Of a stretch of 64,000 bases of DNA, positions 52,205 to 63,873 are shown one piece after another. The stretch's first letter is position 1, and each line of letters starts with the position of its first letter. The stretch lies in assembly GCA_942159475.1 (NCBI GenBank), contig OW804097.1:113832582-113896581 (forward strand). The letters run 5' to 3'. Below the pieces are notes generated by a model. It saw nothing but the letters and a program-made list of their open reading frames with translations. It made no database searches and was not told the DNA's origin. Source of the DNA: Sthenelais limicola (taxonomy: Eukaryota > Annelida > Polychaeta > Phyllodocida > Sigalionidae). Made by a program: the position numbers and the translations under genes.

Positions 52205-52590
52205 TATTGACCGTGTCGTCTAATACCCAATCAGACTGTATGTCTCATTAGGCTATGGCCCAATTGGGTGTGACCCAATTACTTGTGGTCCACCTGGTGT
52301 GTGACCTGGGTGTGACCCATATACTCACGGTTCACCTAGTGTGAGACCTTGTAACTTAACTAATGAATATTCATAAGGCTATCGCTTATGGAATCCAATA
52401 TTCCATATTGATCATATACCGTTACTGTTAGGTAACCTTACGTAATACCTTTATAGTTCTTACGTGGACAATATAGCTCGTGACAATAGTATTGATAACA
52501 CATTGGATCTGACAGGGAGAGGGAGAGGGTGGGTTATTTTGGTTGGGGAACAAGGTGATGTTTAAAGTGATGTGTTTGTTATTTTTTTTT

Positions 52591-52696
52591 TTTGCAATTT
52601 CCGATAAAAAAATTATTTGTATGTCAGATTTGGACTGAATTGATCCCAGCATGCAACGTAATGAACATGCGCAGTGAGACATGCAAATCCCCTATA
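52591..52696 (+). mobile_element. MITE-C right third
   Basis: GTATGTCAGATTTGGACTGA and GCGCAGTGAGACATGCAAAT followed by CCCCTATA. A poly-T run lies at its left edge. Confidence 0.8.
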
Positions 52697-52817
52697 GTAT
52701 TTAGAAGAAGATTTGTGGCTGAACCACAGAATTAATTAGGCTGAGAAATGGTAGATGCTACGTACGTATATATATATATACATACACTCCTAGCTACCAG
52801 CTACAAACATACCCTTA

Positions 52818-53046
52818 TGGGTCAGATTTTCAGAAAATGTACAATGGGCAGCATTTGGTAAATTCTGCTAAATCAGGCTGCAATTTGCTCAATACTAGGT
52901 ACATTCGAGTATATTCAGCATTGTATTGATTCTAGCAATCTTTGGGTTAGGTCGAACTGTATTTTGAACTTTATTTCTGTCTGAAATTAGGGTTATTTAA
53001 GAGAATTGGTGAAAGTGAATTGTACATTTTCTGGTAACTTCACCCA
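52818..53046 (+). mobile_element. MITE-A (F), complete
   Basis: It runs from TGGGTCAGATTTTCAGAAAA to TTTTCTGGTAACTTCACCCA. It gives the intact form of the right end seen in damaged form at the FReD exon. Confidence 0.9.
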
Positions 53047-53360
53047 TATAGTCATAACGACCCAAACAGCAGGAACTATAGAACAAAACATAAACGTTAG
53101 TCATGTGCCATAAAATCAACATATCACGAATATACTGTATATAAGCATTAATCAACAGTAACCGCATCCAGCAATAGTAAGTGACCACACATATGACTAT
53201 TAACTGACTAAATATGACTGAATGTGGCTACTCCTTAATTATGTATTTATGTACACGGGCCCGTTGCATAAGCTAAGAAAAGCACCTTTTGTGGAAATTC
53301 CTGTTGGAAGAAAGAAATCCTTACTGTGTGCTATCCCCGACTGATAGGAATAGCCTATAC

Positions 53361-53577
53361 AGTCCAGGTCCAATCCCTCACATCAGATAAGAATGGTATA
53401 TCAGTGATTGGGCGCCTACTTCGCTAACCGGTTTCCTAGCCTAGGACTAGGCATTCAACTGGGAATCGAATGACATTGTGCGGTCTTAATGGAATTATTA
53501 TGATACTTTGTGGTTAATTTGAGGCGAGAGCCTTTCCCTCCTTTTGAAGGGAATCCCTCATCTTTGGGCCTAGACTG
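53361..53577 (+). mobile_element. MITE-D, complete
   Basis: It runs from AGTCCAGGTCCAATCCCTCA to CTTTGGGCCTAGACT, with ATCAGTGATTGGGCGCCTAC and GGTTTCCTAGCCTAGGACTA inside. Diverged terminal inverted repeats AGTCYAGG / CCTAGACT. Confidence 0.8.
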
Positions 53578-53899
53578 AATGTCTTATACCTTAGCAAGGT
53601 AAAATAGCTTAGCAAGGAATGTTTCAAGTGCGGAGCTGTTATGCACCAGGCCCCACGTGCACCAGTAGGTTCCCATGGCTACATTTCTTCCGCTACCTCC
53701 TCCACGCCACCTCCTCTCCCATAGCAACACGTGCCAAAGTACTGGAAGCCAATTGTGGTGGCGTTGCCAAGGCGACGTGTAGCATGGTGCCGACATGTTA
53801 CATGTACATGTAGGGACATGATGCATGGGTAGGACATGCCAATAATGCAGGGGTGGCCACATACAGTCATATTTAGTCAGTTAGACACCCACTAACACA

Positions 53900-54140
53900 T
53901 GGGTCAGATTTTGAGAAAATGTACAATTAGCAGCTGTATATATATTTATAGTAAATTCTGCTAAATTAGGCTGCAATTTGGTTAATACTAGGTAAATTCG
54001 AGTATATTTGGCATGGCATTGATTCTAGCAATCTGTTTGGTTAAGTTGAACTGTATTTTGAACTTTATTTTCGTCTGAAATTTGGGTTATTTGAGAGAAT
54101 TGGTGAAGGCGAATCGTACACTTTCTGACGATTTCTGCCA
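53900..54140 (+). mobile_element. MITE-A (F), complete
   Basis: It starts GGGTCAGATTTTGAGAAAAT. The end TTTCTGACGATTTC lacks GACCC. A TATATATATTTATA expansion lies near 53938. Confidence 0.88.
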
Positions 54141-54367
54141 CATGAGAAAGGCGGTTTTGTAAACATAATAATGAAGTCAAATGAAGGGCCCAGCAACACT
54201 AGGACCCATGTCCCTCAGGCCGACAAGGAGCCTCCTGTTATTATAAGAAGATGTTTTACTGAAGTACATGAAGTAGGGAACAACACTATTGAGCTGTCCA
54301 TGTGTCTGTTGCATAAGCTAAGAAAATAATTATGCTACCAAACACCTGATTTGGTCTGATGAAAATT

Positions 54368-55388
54368 GCATTGTATGGAGGTGTGTGTACATTATTGTAT
54401 GGAGGTGTGTGTACACTATTGTATGGATGTGTGTGTACACTATTGTATGGATGTGTGTGTACAACTATTGTATGGAGGTGTGTGTACAACTGCCCTATTG
54501 TATGGAGGTATGTGTACAACTGCACTATTGTATGGAGGTGTGTGTACAACTGCCCTATTGTATGGAGGTATGTGTACAACTGTGCTATTGTATGGATGTG
54601 TGTGTACAACTATTGTATGGATGTGTGTGTACAACTGCCCTATTGTATGGATGTGTGTGTACAACTATTGTATGGATGTGTGTGTACAACTGCCCTATTG
54701 TATGGATGTGTGTGTACAACTATTGTATGGAGGTGTGTGTACAACTGCCCTATTGTATGGAGGTATGTGTACAACTGCACTATTGTATGGATGTGTGCGT
54801 ACAACTGCCCTATTGTATGGATGTGTGTGTACAACTATTGTATGGAGGTGTGTGTACAACTGCCCTATTGTATGGAGGTATGTGTACAACTGCCCTATTG
54901 TATGGATGTGTGTGTACAACTATTGTATGGAGGTGTGTGTACAACTGCCCTATTGTATGGAGGTGTGTGTACAACTGCCCTATTGTACGGAGGTGTGTGT
55001 ACAACTGCCCTATTATATGGAGGTGTGTGTACAACTGCCCTATTGTATGGAGGTGTGTACAACTGCCCTATTATATGGAGGTGTGTGTACAACTGCCATA
55101 TTGTATGGAGGTGTGTGTACAACTGCCCTATTGTATGGAGGTGTGTGTACAACTGCCCTATTGTATGGAGGTGTGTGTACAACTGCCCTATTGTATGGAG
55201 GTATGTGTACAACTGCCCTATCGTATGGAGGTGTGTGTACAACTGTGCTATTGTATGGAGGTGTGTGTACAACTGTGCTATTGTATGGAGGTGTGTGTAC
55301 AACTGCCCTATTGTATGGAGGTGTGTACAACTGCCCTATTGTATGGAGGTGTGTGTACAACTGTGCTATTGTATGGAGGTGTGTGAGG
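54368..55388. repeat. 30-bp minisatellite (about 35 copies)
   Basis: The unit is TATTGTATGGAGGTGTGTGT plus ACAACTGCCC, with shorter 25-bp variants lacking TGCCC. The array is free of stop codons in all three plus frames and several minus frames, giving long but meaningless open frames (385, 341 and 333 codons). Confidence 0.95.
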
Positions 55389-55539
55389 TAGTACAGGAGG
55401 TGGTGGAGGGGCTGGCGTTAGAGACAAGTTATAGGATAGACCGTCTTTATAGGAAGCCAGCCAACTATAGTCTGGCACCGGTAAGACATAGACATGTGAA
55501 CATGATATCAGCATAGGCGGAAAGGTGAAAGGTAGCTAT

Positions 55540-56275
55540 AGAGGAGTGGGTATATTGAGAGGCAAGGAGTGGGTATAGAGGAGGGGAGAGAGGGGGGATT
55601 TAGGGACAGAGAGGGAGACAGACAGGGAGGGGGTATAGAGAGGGGGAGAGACAGAGAGGGAGACAGATAGGGAGGGGTAGAGAGAGAGGGAGAGACAGTG
55701 AGAGGCTGGGAGTGGGGATTTAGAGAGAGGGAGAGACAGAGAGGGAGACAGAGAGGGGGGTCTAGAGACAGAGAGGTTGAGAGGGAGGGGGTATACAGAG
55801 AGGGAGAGCCAGGGAGGGGGTATAGACAGAAGGAGAGCCATGGAGGGGGTATAGAGATAGGGAGAGACAGAGAGGGGGAGGAGAGAAAGAAAGTGAGTGA
55901 GAGTGAGAGAGAAAGTGAGTGAGAGTGAGAGGGAATGAGAGGGACAGAGAAAGAAAGAGAGAAAAATCAGAGAGAGGGAGAGAGAATGGAGAGAGAATGG
56001 AGAGAGAATGGAGAGAGAATGGAGAGAGAATGGAGAGAGAATGGAGAGAGAATGGAGAGAGAATGGAGAGAGAATGGAGAGGGAATGGAGAGAGAATGGA
56101 GAGAGAATGGAGAGAGAATGGAGAGAGAATGGAGAATGCAGAGAGAATGCAGAGAGAGGGAGAGAGAATGCAGAGAGAGGGAGAGGGACACACATAGATA
56201 CATAGAGAGAGAGCAGAGAGAGGGAGAGAGAAGGGAGACAGAGGGAGAAGATATAGAGACAGAGAAAAGAAGTAG
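55540..56275. repeat. GA-rich tract with an 11-bp core array
   Basis: Purine-rich throughout. At 55975-56155 the unit AGAGAGAATGG is repeated about 15 times. Open frames on both strands are by-products. Confidence 0.92.
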
Positions 56276-56315
56276 CTAAATAATATTATAGTCTATAAGT
56301 TGACCTTAGAAATGT

Positions 56316-56489
56316 GTTCATAGATATAATTGTTACAATGTGTTGAAGTTGTGTACATTTATTCATGCTACAAACAGCGTAAAGCCCCCCAAATAAGAAG
56401 GCATTTCCACTAAATTATCTTGTAAATAAAGCACTTTGAAAAATAGCAATTATGCGACTTGTGACTTATTTGTCTATAATAGATCACAT
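56316..56489 (+). mobile_element. MITE-B right half
   Basis: CTTGTAAATAAAGCACTTTG and ATTATGCGACTTGTGACTTA, ending AATAGATCACATA, directly against the next B copy. Confidence 0.78.
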
Positions 56490-56892
56490 ATGTGATGTGT
56501 TTCTGAAAAATTAGTCGCTAAAATTGGATTTTGAGATATCATCAAATTTGAAAAGATGAGATCAAGCCGATTCTAATGATGGTTCACAATAGGAAATTGA
56601 CAAAGTATTTCCAGATTTTATGGTTGAATTTTTAATGTTTGAATAAAAGTTTGCAATATTTATGGGTGGGCACTTACTAGTAAAGTAGCTAAATATACCC
56701 TATAGACTAAGATTAGAAATTCCTGTATATATTTATTAGACAGTCTCGAAATTTGAAACGTGTATTCAAATTACCTACAGCGCTAGGTACTCAAGAAGTG
56801 AGTACATTCCAACAAAGAGATCTTGTGAATAAAACACTTTAAAAGATAGCAATTTTGAGACTTGTGACTAATTTTCCTATAACAGATGACAT
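56490..56892 (-). mobile_element. MITE-B, complete
   Basis: It runs from ATGTGATGTGTTTCTGAAAA to TTGTGACTAATTTTCCTATA and ACAGATGACAT. It gives the full length of the family (about 400 bp). Confidence 0.87.
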
Positions 56893-57128
56893 ATAAGACA
56901 CCCGTCTATAGTGTAGATGTAGCAGGGGGTACTTGCACTGTTTCCTCCTGTCGGATCTTACATTAATTTGTTATTGACTACCATTAGTGGTGGACCTATC
57001 GGTGATTATTGATTATTGATCGGTGCACTGGGGGAGTATTGCCTTGATTGAACTCGCTGCATGCCTATACAATAACATATACATATAGATGCACTTCCTC
57101 AGGACACAACGACCCTTGCACCAAACAT

Positions 57129-57540
57129 ATGTGATGTGTTCCAGGAAAATGAGTCACAAGTCGCAAAATTGATATTTTTCAAAGTGTTTTAGTTATGGGA
57201 TATCTTTGGATTCTTCTGATTTTTAGAGGGTTGAGCACTTATAGTCATATGAATCCATGTACCAAATACCAAAGGATATTGCATTAAATATATCCATGCA
57301 TTTTGAAGGCCTTTGTATGGAGTATATTTAGTTACTTTATTGGTTACTAGCCTTCCAGAAACATTGCAAACTTCTTTTTTTTTCAAAGATAAAAATATCT
57401 AACTTAAGATATAGGAATATTTATTAGGTGTCCTAGTGTTTATTATCATTAGAATCGGCTTGATCTCTTCTTTTCAATTATGTGATATCTCAAAATCCAT
57501 ATTTTGCGACTTATGACACATTTTCCTAAAACATATAACA
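57129..57540 (+). mobile_element. MITE-B, complete
   Basis: It runs from ATGTGATGTGTTCCAGGAAA to TTTTGCGACTTATGACACAT and CCTAAAACATATAACA. The inverted terminal repeats are about 38 bp. Confidence 0.88.
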
Positions 57541-57603
57541 TAATATAGAATGTGTGAGAATTGCTCCACTTCTCCCCTATTCCTACCCACCATTGTGTGT
57601 ATA

Positions 57604-57814
57604 CTCTAGGTAAAACCCTCAGATCAGATAAGAATGGTATGTCAGTGATTGGACGTCTACTTCGCCAATCGGTTTCCTGGCCTAGAACTCAGCGTTTTAA
57701 TGGGAATATAATGACATTTTGCGGTCTCAATGAAATCATAATGGCACTTTGCGGTTTGAGGCGAGAGGCTTTCCCCTTCGTTTGAAGGGACTCTCTCCAC
57801 TTTGGGCCTAGACT
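57604..57814 (+). mobile_element. MITE-D, complete
   Basis: It runs from CTCTAGGTAAAACCCTCAGA to CTTTGGGCCTAGACTG, closely matching the copy at 53361. Confidence 0.8.
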
Positions 57815-57895
57815 GTGTAGGCTTTTTCTACCAGCTGGAAATGTCATGTAGCCTGAAGGAGGGAACTTATTCCTCCGTTCATGGGAAGGAATTCC

Positions 57896-58252
57896 AATAG
57901 GGGACGTGCATAGCCGCCATTTTGAATCTTGATTCGCATGGAATAATGGGACTAGTGGTACAGTGTAAAATCTATAGAAAACATGCCATGTTCAGCATGG
58001 ACTATTTATCAATGCTCTAATGTCAATATCCATGTGTTATACATGTTTCCATAACACAGGCCTTCATCTTTCCCATCATGCATTTGGTTTGTCATACATC
58101 ATTCATACAAGCTATGATATTGGTGAAAACACTATTGCAATTTTCGGTAAAAATGTAAGATATTTGTATGTTAGATTTCAACAGAATCAATAGAATCCAT
58201 CCCAGGATGAACTGTGATAGACATGCGCAGTGGCACATGCAACTCCCCTATT
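57896..58252 (+). mobile_element. MITE-C, complete
   Basis: It runs from AATAGGGGACGTGCATAGCC to GCACATGCAACTCCCCTATT. Flanks AATTCC and CCAGGAAT may reflect a target duplication. Confidence 0.9.
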
Positions 58253-59249
58253 CCAGGAATAATTCCCGAGCTTATGCAACAGGCCCCAGTCGCCATCCTT
58301 ACACCTCACAGTACCCTATTAAGATTTCGTGACGCGAAGATTAAAATTGTATAATTGCGATTTGAGGACTAGACCTGTACTAGCCACCAAGCCCACATAA
58401 AAACCAATACCTCCTCCACAAAATCAGCCCATAATTGTGAAACATCACCCCTTTTTACCCATTCACATCCCCACAACACCCAATTAGCAACAAGAACAAG
58501 TCAAGTTCCGTTAAATTTTAACAATTTCTCCTCCCGCTGAGCATAGGTGAACAAGGAAATGGAGAATTAAACATGCTAGTCTCGGGCCCCGCGAGAACTG
58601 AGTCACGTGATTGACGAGAAGATGACGTGAGTGGATGAGATGTTAGAGAAAGGGGAATCCTCGCTAGGAGGACTAGAATCTTCACCTGCGGTTGAAATAG
58701 GAAAACGCTGCACGAGTAAATGCCAGGATTTCTGGCTAAACGTTGATTGATCATTAGATTGTTGGACGTATTTATTGAGTTGTTTACCTCATAGGAAGGA
58801 TTCAACTCGCTGATGTATTTCTTTATTGGAGGATTGGTGGTTTGTTTTAAATGTGTTTATTCAGCCAGAGACATTATGCTTGTATACACTATTCTCAGTT
58901 TTAGCTCGGAGAGGAAAAATTTAACATTATAGATTCGATACATCAAAATATAATTCAACAATATTAACATAGGTTTATAGAAATATTATTTCAGAGAAAA
59001 GCAAGTTAATCATTAGGTAGTAGTTTCATTAGGGTTCTATTATGTTGTGGCATAGTTTAGATTTATATTTAGTACGTATATTATCTTAGCTCCATGTCAA
59101 AATGAACAACTAAACAAGCGAATATATTAATTTAGATACATACTCAGGGAAGAACGAAAACCGGTCGAAAGAGCGAGACTACTTTGTAAAAAAATAACCT
59201 GCATAAAGATTCTGTTAATGAACATTTGTGACGTGTCAAAGACAAAGTA
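58253..59249. other. Non-coding stretch
   Basis: No gene recognised. 58540-58700 is less AT-rich and contains TCACGTGATTGACG and GATGACGTGAG, but no coding frame with domain support. Confidence 0.4.
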
Positions 59250-59326
59250 TTTTAGGTTAGATTCATAGAAAGGTATGTCAGTGATTGGACGCCTAGTTCG
59301 CTAATCGGTTTTCTGGCCTAGAACTA
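59250..59326 (+). mobile_element. MITE-D fragment, cut by a MITE-A
   Basis: GGTATGTCAGTGATTGGACG and GGTTTTCTGGCCTAGAACTA, after which A begins without spacer. Confidence 0.75.
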
Positions 59327-59559
59327 GGGGTCAGATTCTCAGAAAATCTACAATTCGCCTTCACCAATCCTCTCAAATAGCCCACATTTAAGACAAAAAT
59401 GAGCTTAGTCAAAATGTTGTTTAACAGAACTGATACTTTAAATGAATGGTATACCAAATATACTCAGATATACCCGGTATTCTTCATATTTCAGCCTAGT
59501 TTAGGAGAATTTCCTAAATGTGTAGAGCTGCCAATTGTACATTTTCTGAAAATCTGGCC
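59327..59559 (-). mobile_element. MITE-A (R) inserted in MITE-D
   Basis: It runs from GGGGTCAGATTCTCAGAAAA to ATTTTCTGAAAATCTGGCC, second-subfamily core. Confidence 0.86.
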
Positions 59560-59708
59560 ATATATCTCTGAGGCTGGCTTCTGTTTTCGTCTTCGGCTGA
59601 CTCCATTTGCATGCGACATCTAGCGGAGATATTGATATGGCACTTGCCACTACTGGTGAGGGTAGATTGACAGAGTAGAGTGACATACAGCCTTCCACCT
59701 CCTCCCAC

Positions 59709-59795
59709 TAGTCACCTTCACCCACTGTCTCAAATAACCCCAATTCACGCTGAGAATAAGCTTCAAAATACAGTTCAACATAAACGAAAAGATTC
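59709..59795 (-). mobile_element. MITE-A left scrap (R)
   Basis: CACCTTCACCCACTGTCTCA and AAAATACAGTTCAACATAAA. It breaks at AGTCTAGGCCC, the end of a MITE-D. Confidence 0.65.
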
Positions 59796-59850
59796 AGTCT
59801 AGGCCCAAATTGACTAGGCAAAATCCACCTAAACATCACTCTTAATACTC

Positions 59851-60050
59851 CTAGGGGCATTTTTGAGTACAAAGGTACATCAGCACTTTTATGATTTTTC
59901 TAAAAAAAAATGAATGGCAGCCATTTTTGTTTTTGATTTTTGACAAGGAAGGAGTCAGATTTCAGCTTGGCAACAGTGATTTTCGTGTTCAGCACACCCA
60001 AATTAACCAGAAAAGTGCTAATGCACCTTTGTACTCAAAAATGCCCCTAG
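59851..60050. mobile_element. MITE-F foldback (200 bp)
   Basis: CTAGGGGCATTTTTGAGTAC at the left end is repeated in inverted form at the right end. The inverted repeats are 40 bp with two mismatches. The 120-bp interior is AT-rich without an ORF. Only one copy is seen. Confidence 0.87.
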
Positions 60051-60074
60051 GATTGAGAATTTCTCATCTGTTTC

Positions 60075-60276
60075 CGAGTCTAAAGTTGAGAGTTCCTTCA
60101 AACAAAAGCATCTCACTTTAAACCGCAAAGTGCCATTACAATTCCATTAAGCCCACAACATGTCATTATAATCTCATTAAAACGCCGGGTTTTGGGTAAG
60201 GAAACCGATCGGCGAAGTAGGACTCCAATCACTGACATATCATTCTTATCTGATCTGAGGGTTTGGACCTAGAGTG
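60075..60276 (-). mobile_element. MITE-D (R)
   Basis: It runs from GAGTCTAAAGTTGAGAGTTC to CTGAGGGTTTGGACCTAGAG, with GAAACCGATCGGCGAAGTAG inside. Confidence 0.8.
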
Positions 60277-60440
60277 GATTCTTTTAACACAATACCATAT
60301 ATATTTAGATAAACCTAGGGGTCGTAATTTCCCGGTTTTTAGCAGCATTTAGCAAATGCCAAATGAATTTTTTTCTTGTGCCAATGGTAGGCCTACTTTT
60401 TGTAATAATAAATGTAACACATGCGAAACGATATGCAATA

Positions 60441-60674
60441 CGTAGAAAATGTACAATTCACTTTCACCACTTCTCTCTAATAACCCGAATTCTAGACGGA
60501 AATAAAGTTCAAAATACAGTTCAACCTAACCTAACAGATTGCTAGAATCACTGCAATACCGAATATACTCAAATTTACCTAGTATTGACCAAATTGCCGC
60601 CTAATTTAGCCGAATTTACTAAAAGTACTAAAAGTGTACAGCTGCCAATTGTACATTCTCTGAAAATCAGACCC
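60441..60674 (-). mobile_element. MITE-A (R), nearly complete
   Basis: The left end is cut (CGTAGAAAATGTACAATTCA). The right end is intact (CATTCTCTGAAAATCAGACC). A duplicated TACTAAAAG lies near 60620. A scrap of another A copy precedes it (60280-60360). Confidence 0.86.
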
Positions 60675-61294
60675 TTATAGTGATGGGGTGTCTATTAGCC
60701 TTACCTAGGATTGACCAATTGATCTGCAGTAGGATCTTGGAGGAAAGCCCAGGCCCTAGCTGTGACCTTGGCCTGACCGACTGTGACCTTGATCTAAATA
60801 TGGAAGGTTCAATGTCCTGGAGTTAATACAAATTGTATCAGACCAAGTTTGGGAAGGGGGGAGGGGGTGGGGCTTGATGATGGAACGGCCCTCCCTCCCT
60901 CCTCCAGCTGGATCTAACCCCCCCCTACTGGAGTTTGCCATGGTAACGCATAGCCAGGGGAATAAGGCGGGCTGAAGGGGGACTTGGGTGTAGAGATGAT
61001 TGGTAAAAATTGGAGGTTTGGGTGGAGGCCGGGGGGTGTGGGGGTGGAGGCCGGGGTGGGTGGGTGTGGAGGCCGGGGGTGTGGGGGTTTGCTCCAGGGA
61101 GACGCTGAATGACGCCTCAGATGGCGTCAGGTGGCGTCTGAGGGTGTAAAGGAGTGGGTAGGCCTGTTTCCGGTATCAATCATCATAAATTGCTCCCCCT
61201 ATGGTCGTTCACAGGCTCCATGGTACAATTGCCTAGGTCACAGATGATGCATCATGTCGGGGGAGAGTTATGCTATTTAAAGCACAATGTTTAC
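60675..61294. repeat. G-rich segment with GGAGGCCGGGG repeats
   Basis: At 61018-61090, GGAGGCCGGGG / GTGTGGGGGT units repeat three times and could form G-quadruplexes. A C-run/G-run pair lies at 60850-60930. At 61100-61145, TGACGCCTCAGATGGCGTCA and GGTGGCGTCTGAGGG form a partial palindrome. No gene. Confidence 0.6.
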
Positions 61295-61577
61295 TCAAAG
61301 TTTGACCTGTAGGACTGAAGTTGTCTATATTCTACTGCTGTTATGAAAATACTTATACAAGAATCAATGTTTATTCAAGGTTTGACCTGTAGGAGTGAAG
61401 TTATCAATATTCTGCTGCTGTTATATAAGGTTTGACCTGTAGGACTAAAGTGATCAATATTCTGCTGCTGTTATATAGGCTTGGACTTATAGGACTGACG
61501 TTATCTATATTCTGCTGCTGTTATATAAGGTTTGACCTGTAGGACTGAATTTATCAGTATTCTGCTGCTGTTAATTA
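61295..61577. repeat. About 50-bp tandem repeat (5 copies)
   Basis: The unit contains GGTTTGACCTGTAGGACTGA and ATCAATATTCTGCTGCTGTT. A diverged pair of the same unit occurs near 8.5 kb. Confidence 0.88.
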
Positions 61578-61870
61578 CTTTTACGAGAATGTGAAAGAGA
61601 ACTAGCGCTGTTGAGCGATAATTACTGAAACCATTGTGGCAAAGGATTTTGGTAAACCATCGAAATATAAATGTGGACTATAATTAAGAAAAACAACAAT
61701 TAAGAAAAACAACAAGACAAAATACTCCACATGTTTTTCCTTGATGATTTGACTTAAGATAACATTATTGTATGAATATATAAGAGTAGCAGAATATTGA
61801 TAAATTCAGTCATATGATAAATATTGATAAAACATGACCATTGCTAGATGGTATAGGCATCACTGAACAG

Positions 61871-62106
61871 AGGGTGAAGTCACCAGAAAATGTACAATTC
61901 GCCTTCGCCAATCCTCTCCAATAAGCCAAATATAAACCAAAAATGAGGTTAAAAATACCGTTCAACATAACCAAACAGATTCCTTGAATCAACCCAATAC
62001 CAAATATATTCAGATACACCTAGCATTGAACATTTTTCAGCCTAATTTAGCAGAATTTACTAAATGTGTAGTTCTGTCATTTTGTACATTTTCTGACGAT
62101 CTGACC
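61871..62106 (-). mobile_element. MITE-A (R), second subfamily
   Basis: It runs from AGGGTGAAGTCACCAGAAAA to ATTTTCTGACGATCTGACCT. Confidence 0.87.
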
Positions 62107-62154
62107 TATCCATCTCCAAAGACCCATAACTGGCTTAGCATGCCACCTCATATA

Positions 62155-62391
62155 TGGGTCAGATTTTCAGAAAATGTACAATTTATCTTTGCCAATCCTC
62201 TCAAATAACACACATTTAAGACAGAAATAAAGTTCAATATATAGTTCAACTTAACCAAACAGATTGCTAGAATCAATGCAATGCCGAATATACTCGAATT
62301 TACCTAGTATTGACCAAATTGTAGCAGAATTTAGCAGAATTTACTAAATGTGTACAGCTGCCAATTGTACATGTTCTGAAAATCTGACCTA
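62155..62391 (-). mobile_element. MITE-A (R), complete
   Basis: It runs from TGGGTCAGATTTTCAGAAAA to TTCTGAAAATCTGACCTATA, bounded by TATA on both sides. Confidence 0.88.
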
Positions 62392-62589
62392 TATACAGGT
62401 GAGATTAACTGGAGCTACCAACATGCATCAACCCCCGGGTTAGAGGGTTAAGAGAGTTAAACTGGGGACAGGGATGGTGGGTGAGCGACCTGCTTGACTT
62501 TCACTTGTCGTACATGACGATGGACCCATACTGACACACAATAGATTACCAGTGAAAAGATTGTTAACACAACACATTCTACATGTATA

Positions 62590-62825
62590 TGGGTCAGATG
62601 TTCAGAACATGTACAATGGCAGCAGTACACATTTAGTAAATTCTTTTAAATTAGACTGCAATTTGGTCAATAGGAAGTAAACTTGAGTATGTTCGGCATT
62701 GCATTGATTCCAGCAATCAGTTTGGTTAGGTTGGACTGAGTTTTGAACTTTATTTTCGTCTGAAATTTGGGTTATTTGAGGGGATTGGTGAAAGTGAATA
62801 GTACATTTTTTGGCGACATCACCCA
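62590..62825 (+). mobile_element. MITE-A (F), complete
   Basis: It runs from TGGGTCAGATGTTCAGAACA to TTTTTTGGCGACATCACCCA, flanked by TATA. Confidence 0.88.
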
Positions 62826-63027
62826 TATAATAGGTTTTTTTTTTTATATAATAGGTATTTAGAGCAATAAACATGTGTGAACATGTTGATGACATTTTAC
62901 ATACATTTTACAAGGCATTGTCTCTGGATAAACGTACGAAAAATGTAGGAAAAATGCATCAATCGTAAATTAATAATAAATATTAATTATATATGTGTAT
63001 ATTGACATACCTTTAATTCACAAATAC

Positions 63028-63128
63028 TGGTTGGTTATGTTGAACTGTATTTGTAACCTCATTTTTGTCTTAAATTTGGGTTATAGGTATATTTGAAGGC
63101 GAATTGTACATATCCTGAAGATATCAGC
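63028..63128 (+). mobile_element. MITE-A right end (F)
   Basis: TGGTTGGTTATGTTGAACTG to GCGAATTGTACATATCCTGA. The left half is missing. Confidence 0.72.
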
Positions 63129-63328
63129 CGGATGTTATTGCCATTGAACCATTGTTATGATGTCAGTTTAACATGTGATGCACATGTTATTTATATAGTG
63201 GTTTCATGTAGCACATGTATCATGTAACTCTAGAAATCTAACATGGCCCTCTGACATGTTTATGACAACCAATCATATTCTGTCAAATTGTCAGGCACTT
63301 GCATGGGAATGGCAGAGCTTGGGTGGAA

Positions 63329-63873
63329 CAGTCTAGGCTCAGAGCTGAGACAATCTCTCAAAACTAAGGGAAAGCATCTCCAGTCTGGGCTCAGAGTGGA
63401 GACAGTCCCTCCAAACTAAAGGAAGGCATCTCCAGTGTAGGCTCAGAGTGGAGACAGTCCCTCCAAACTAAGGGAAAGCATCTTCAGTCTGGGCTCAGAG
63501 TTGAGATAGTCCCTCCCAACAAAGGGAAAGCCTCTCCACTCTAGGCCCTGAGTTGAGACAGTCCCTCCAAACAAAGGGAAAGTATCTCCAGTTTAGGCAC
63601 AGAGTTGAGAGAATTCCTCTAAACTAAGGGAAAGGCTCTCCAGTCTAGGCCCTGAGTTGAAACAGTGCCTTCAAACTAAGGGAAAACCTCTCCAGTCTAG
63701 TCTGAGAGTTGAGACTAAGGGAAGGCCTCTCCAGTCTAGGCTCAGAGTTGAGAGAATTCCTCCAAACTAAGGGAAAGCCTCTCCACTCTAGGCCCTGAGT
63801 TGAGACAGTGCCTTCAAAGTAAGGGAAACCCTCTCTAGTCCGGGCTCAGAGTTGAGACAGTCCCTCCAAACTA
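63329..63873. repeat. About 50-bp tandem repeat derived from a MITE-D end (about 11 copies)
   Basis: Each unit has AGTCTAGGCTCAGAGTTGAG, ACAGTCCCTCCAAACTAAGG and GAAAGCCTCTCC. It resembles the terminal 50 bp of MITE-D (AGTCTAGGCCCAAAG with CCCTTCAAA and GGGAAAGGCTCTC), so it looks like a tandem amplification of a transposon terminus. Confidence 0.85.

Noticed and set aside
54359..55516. Three long plus-strand and several minus-strand open frames (up to 385 codons)
   Set aside because: All are translations of a 30-bp tandem repeat in different frames (CVYNCPIVWR-type periodicity).
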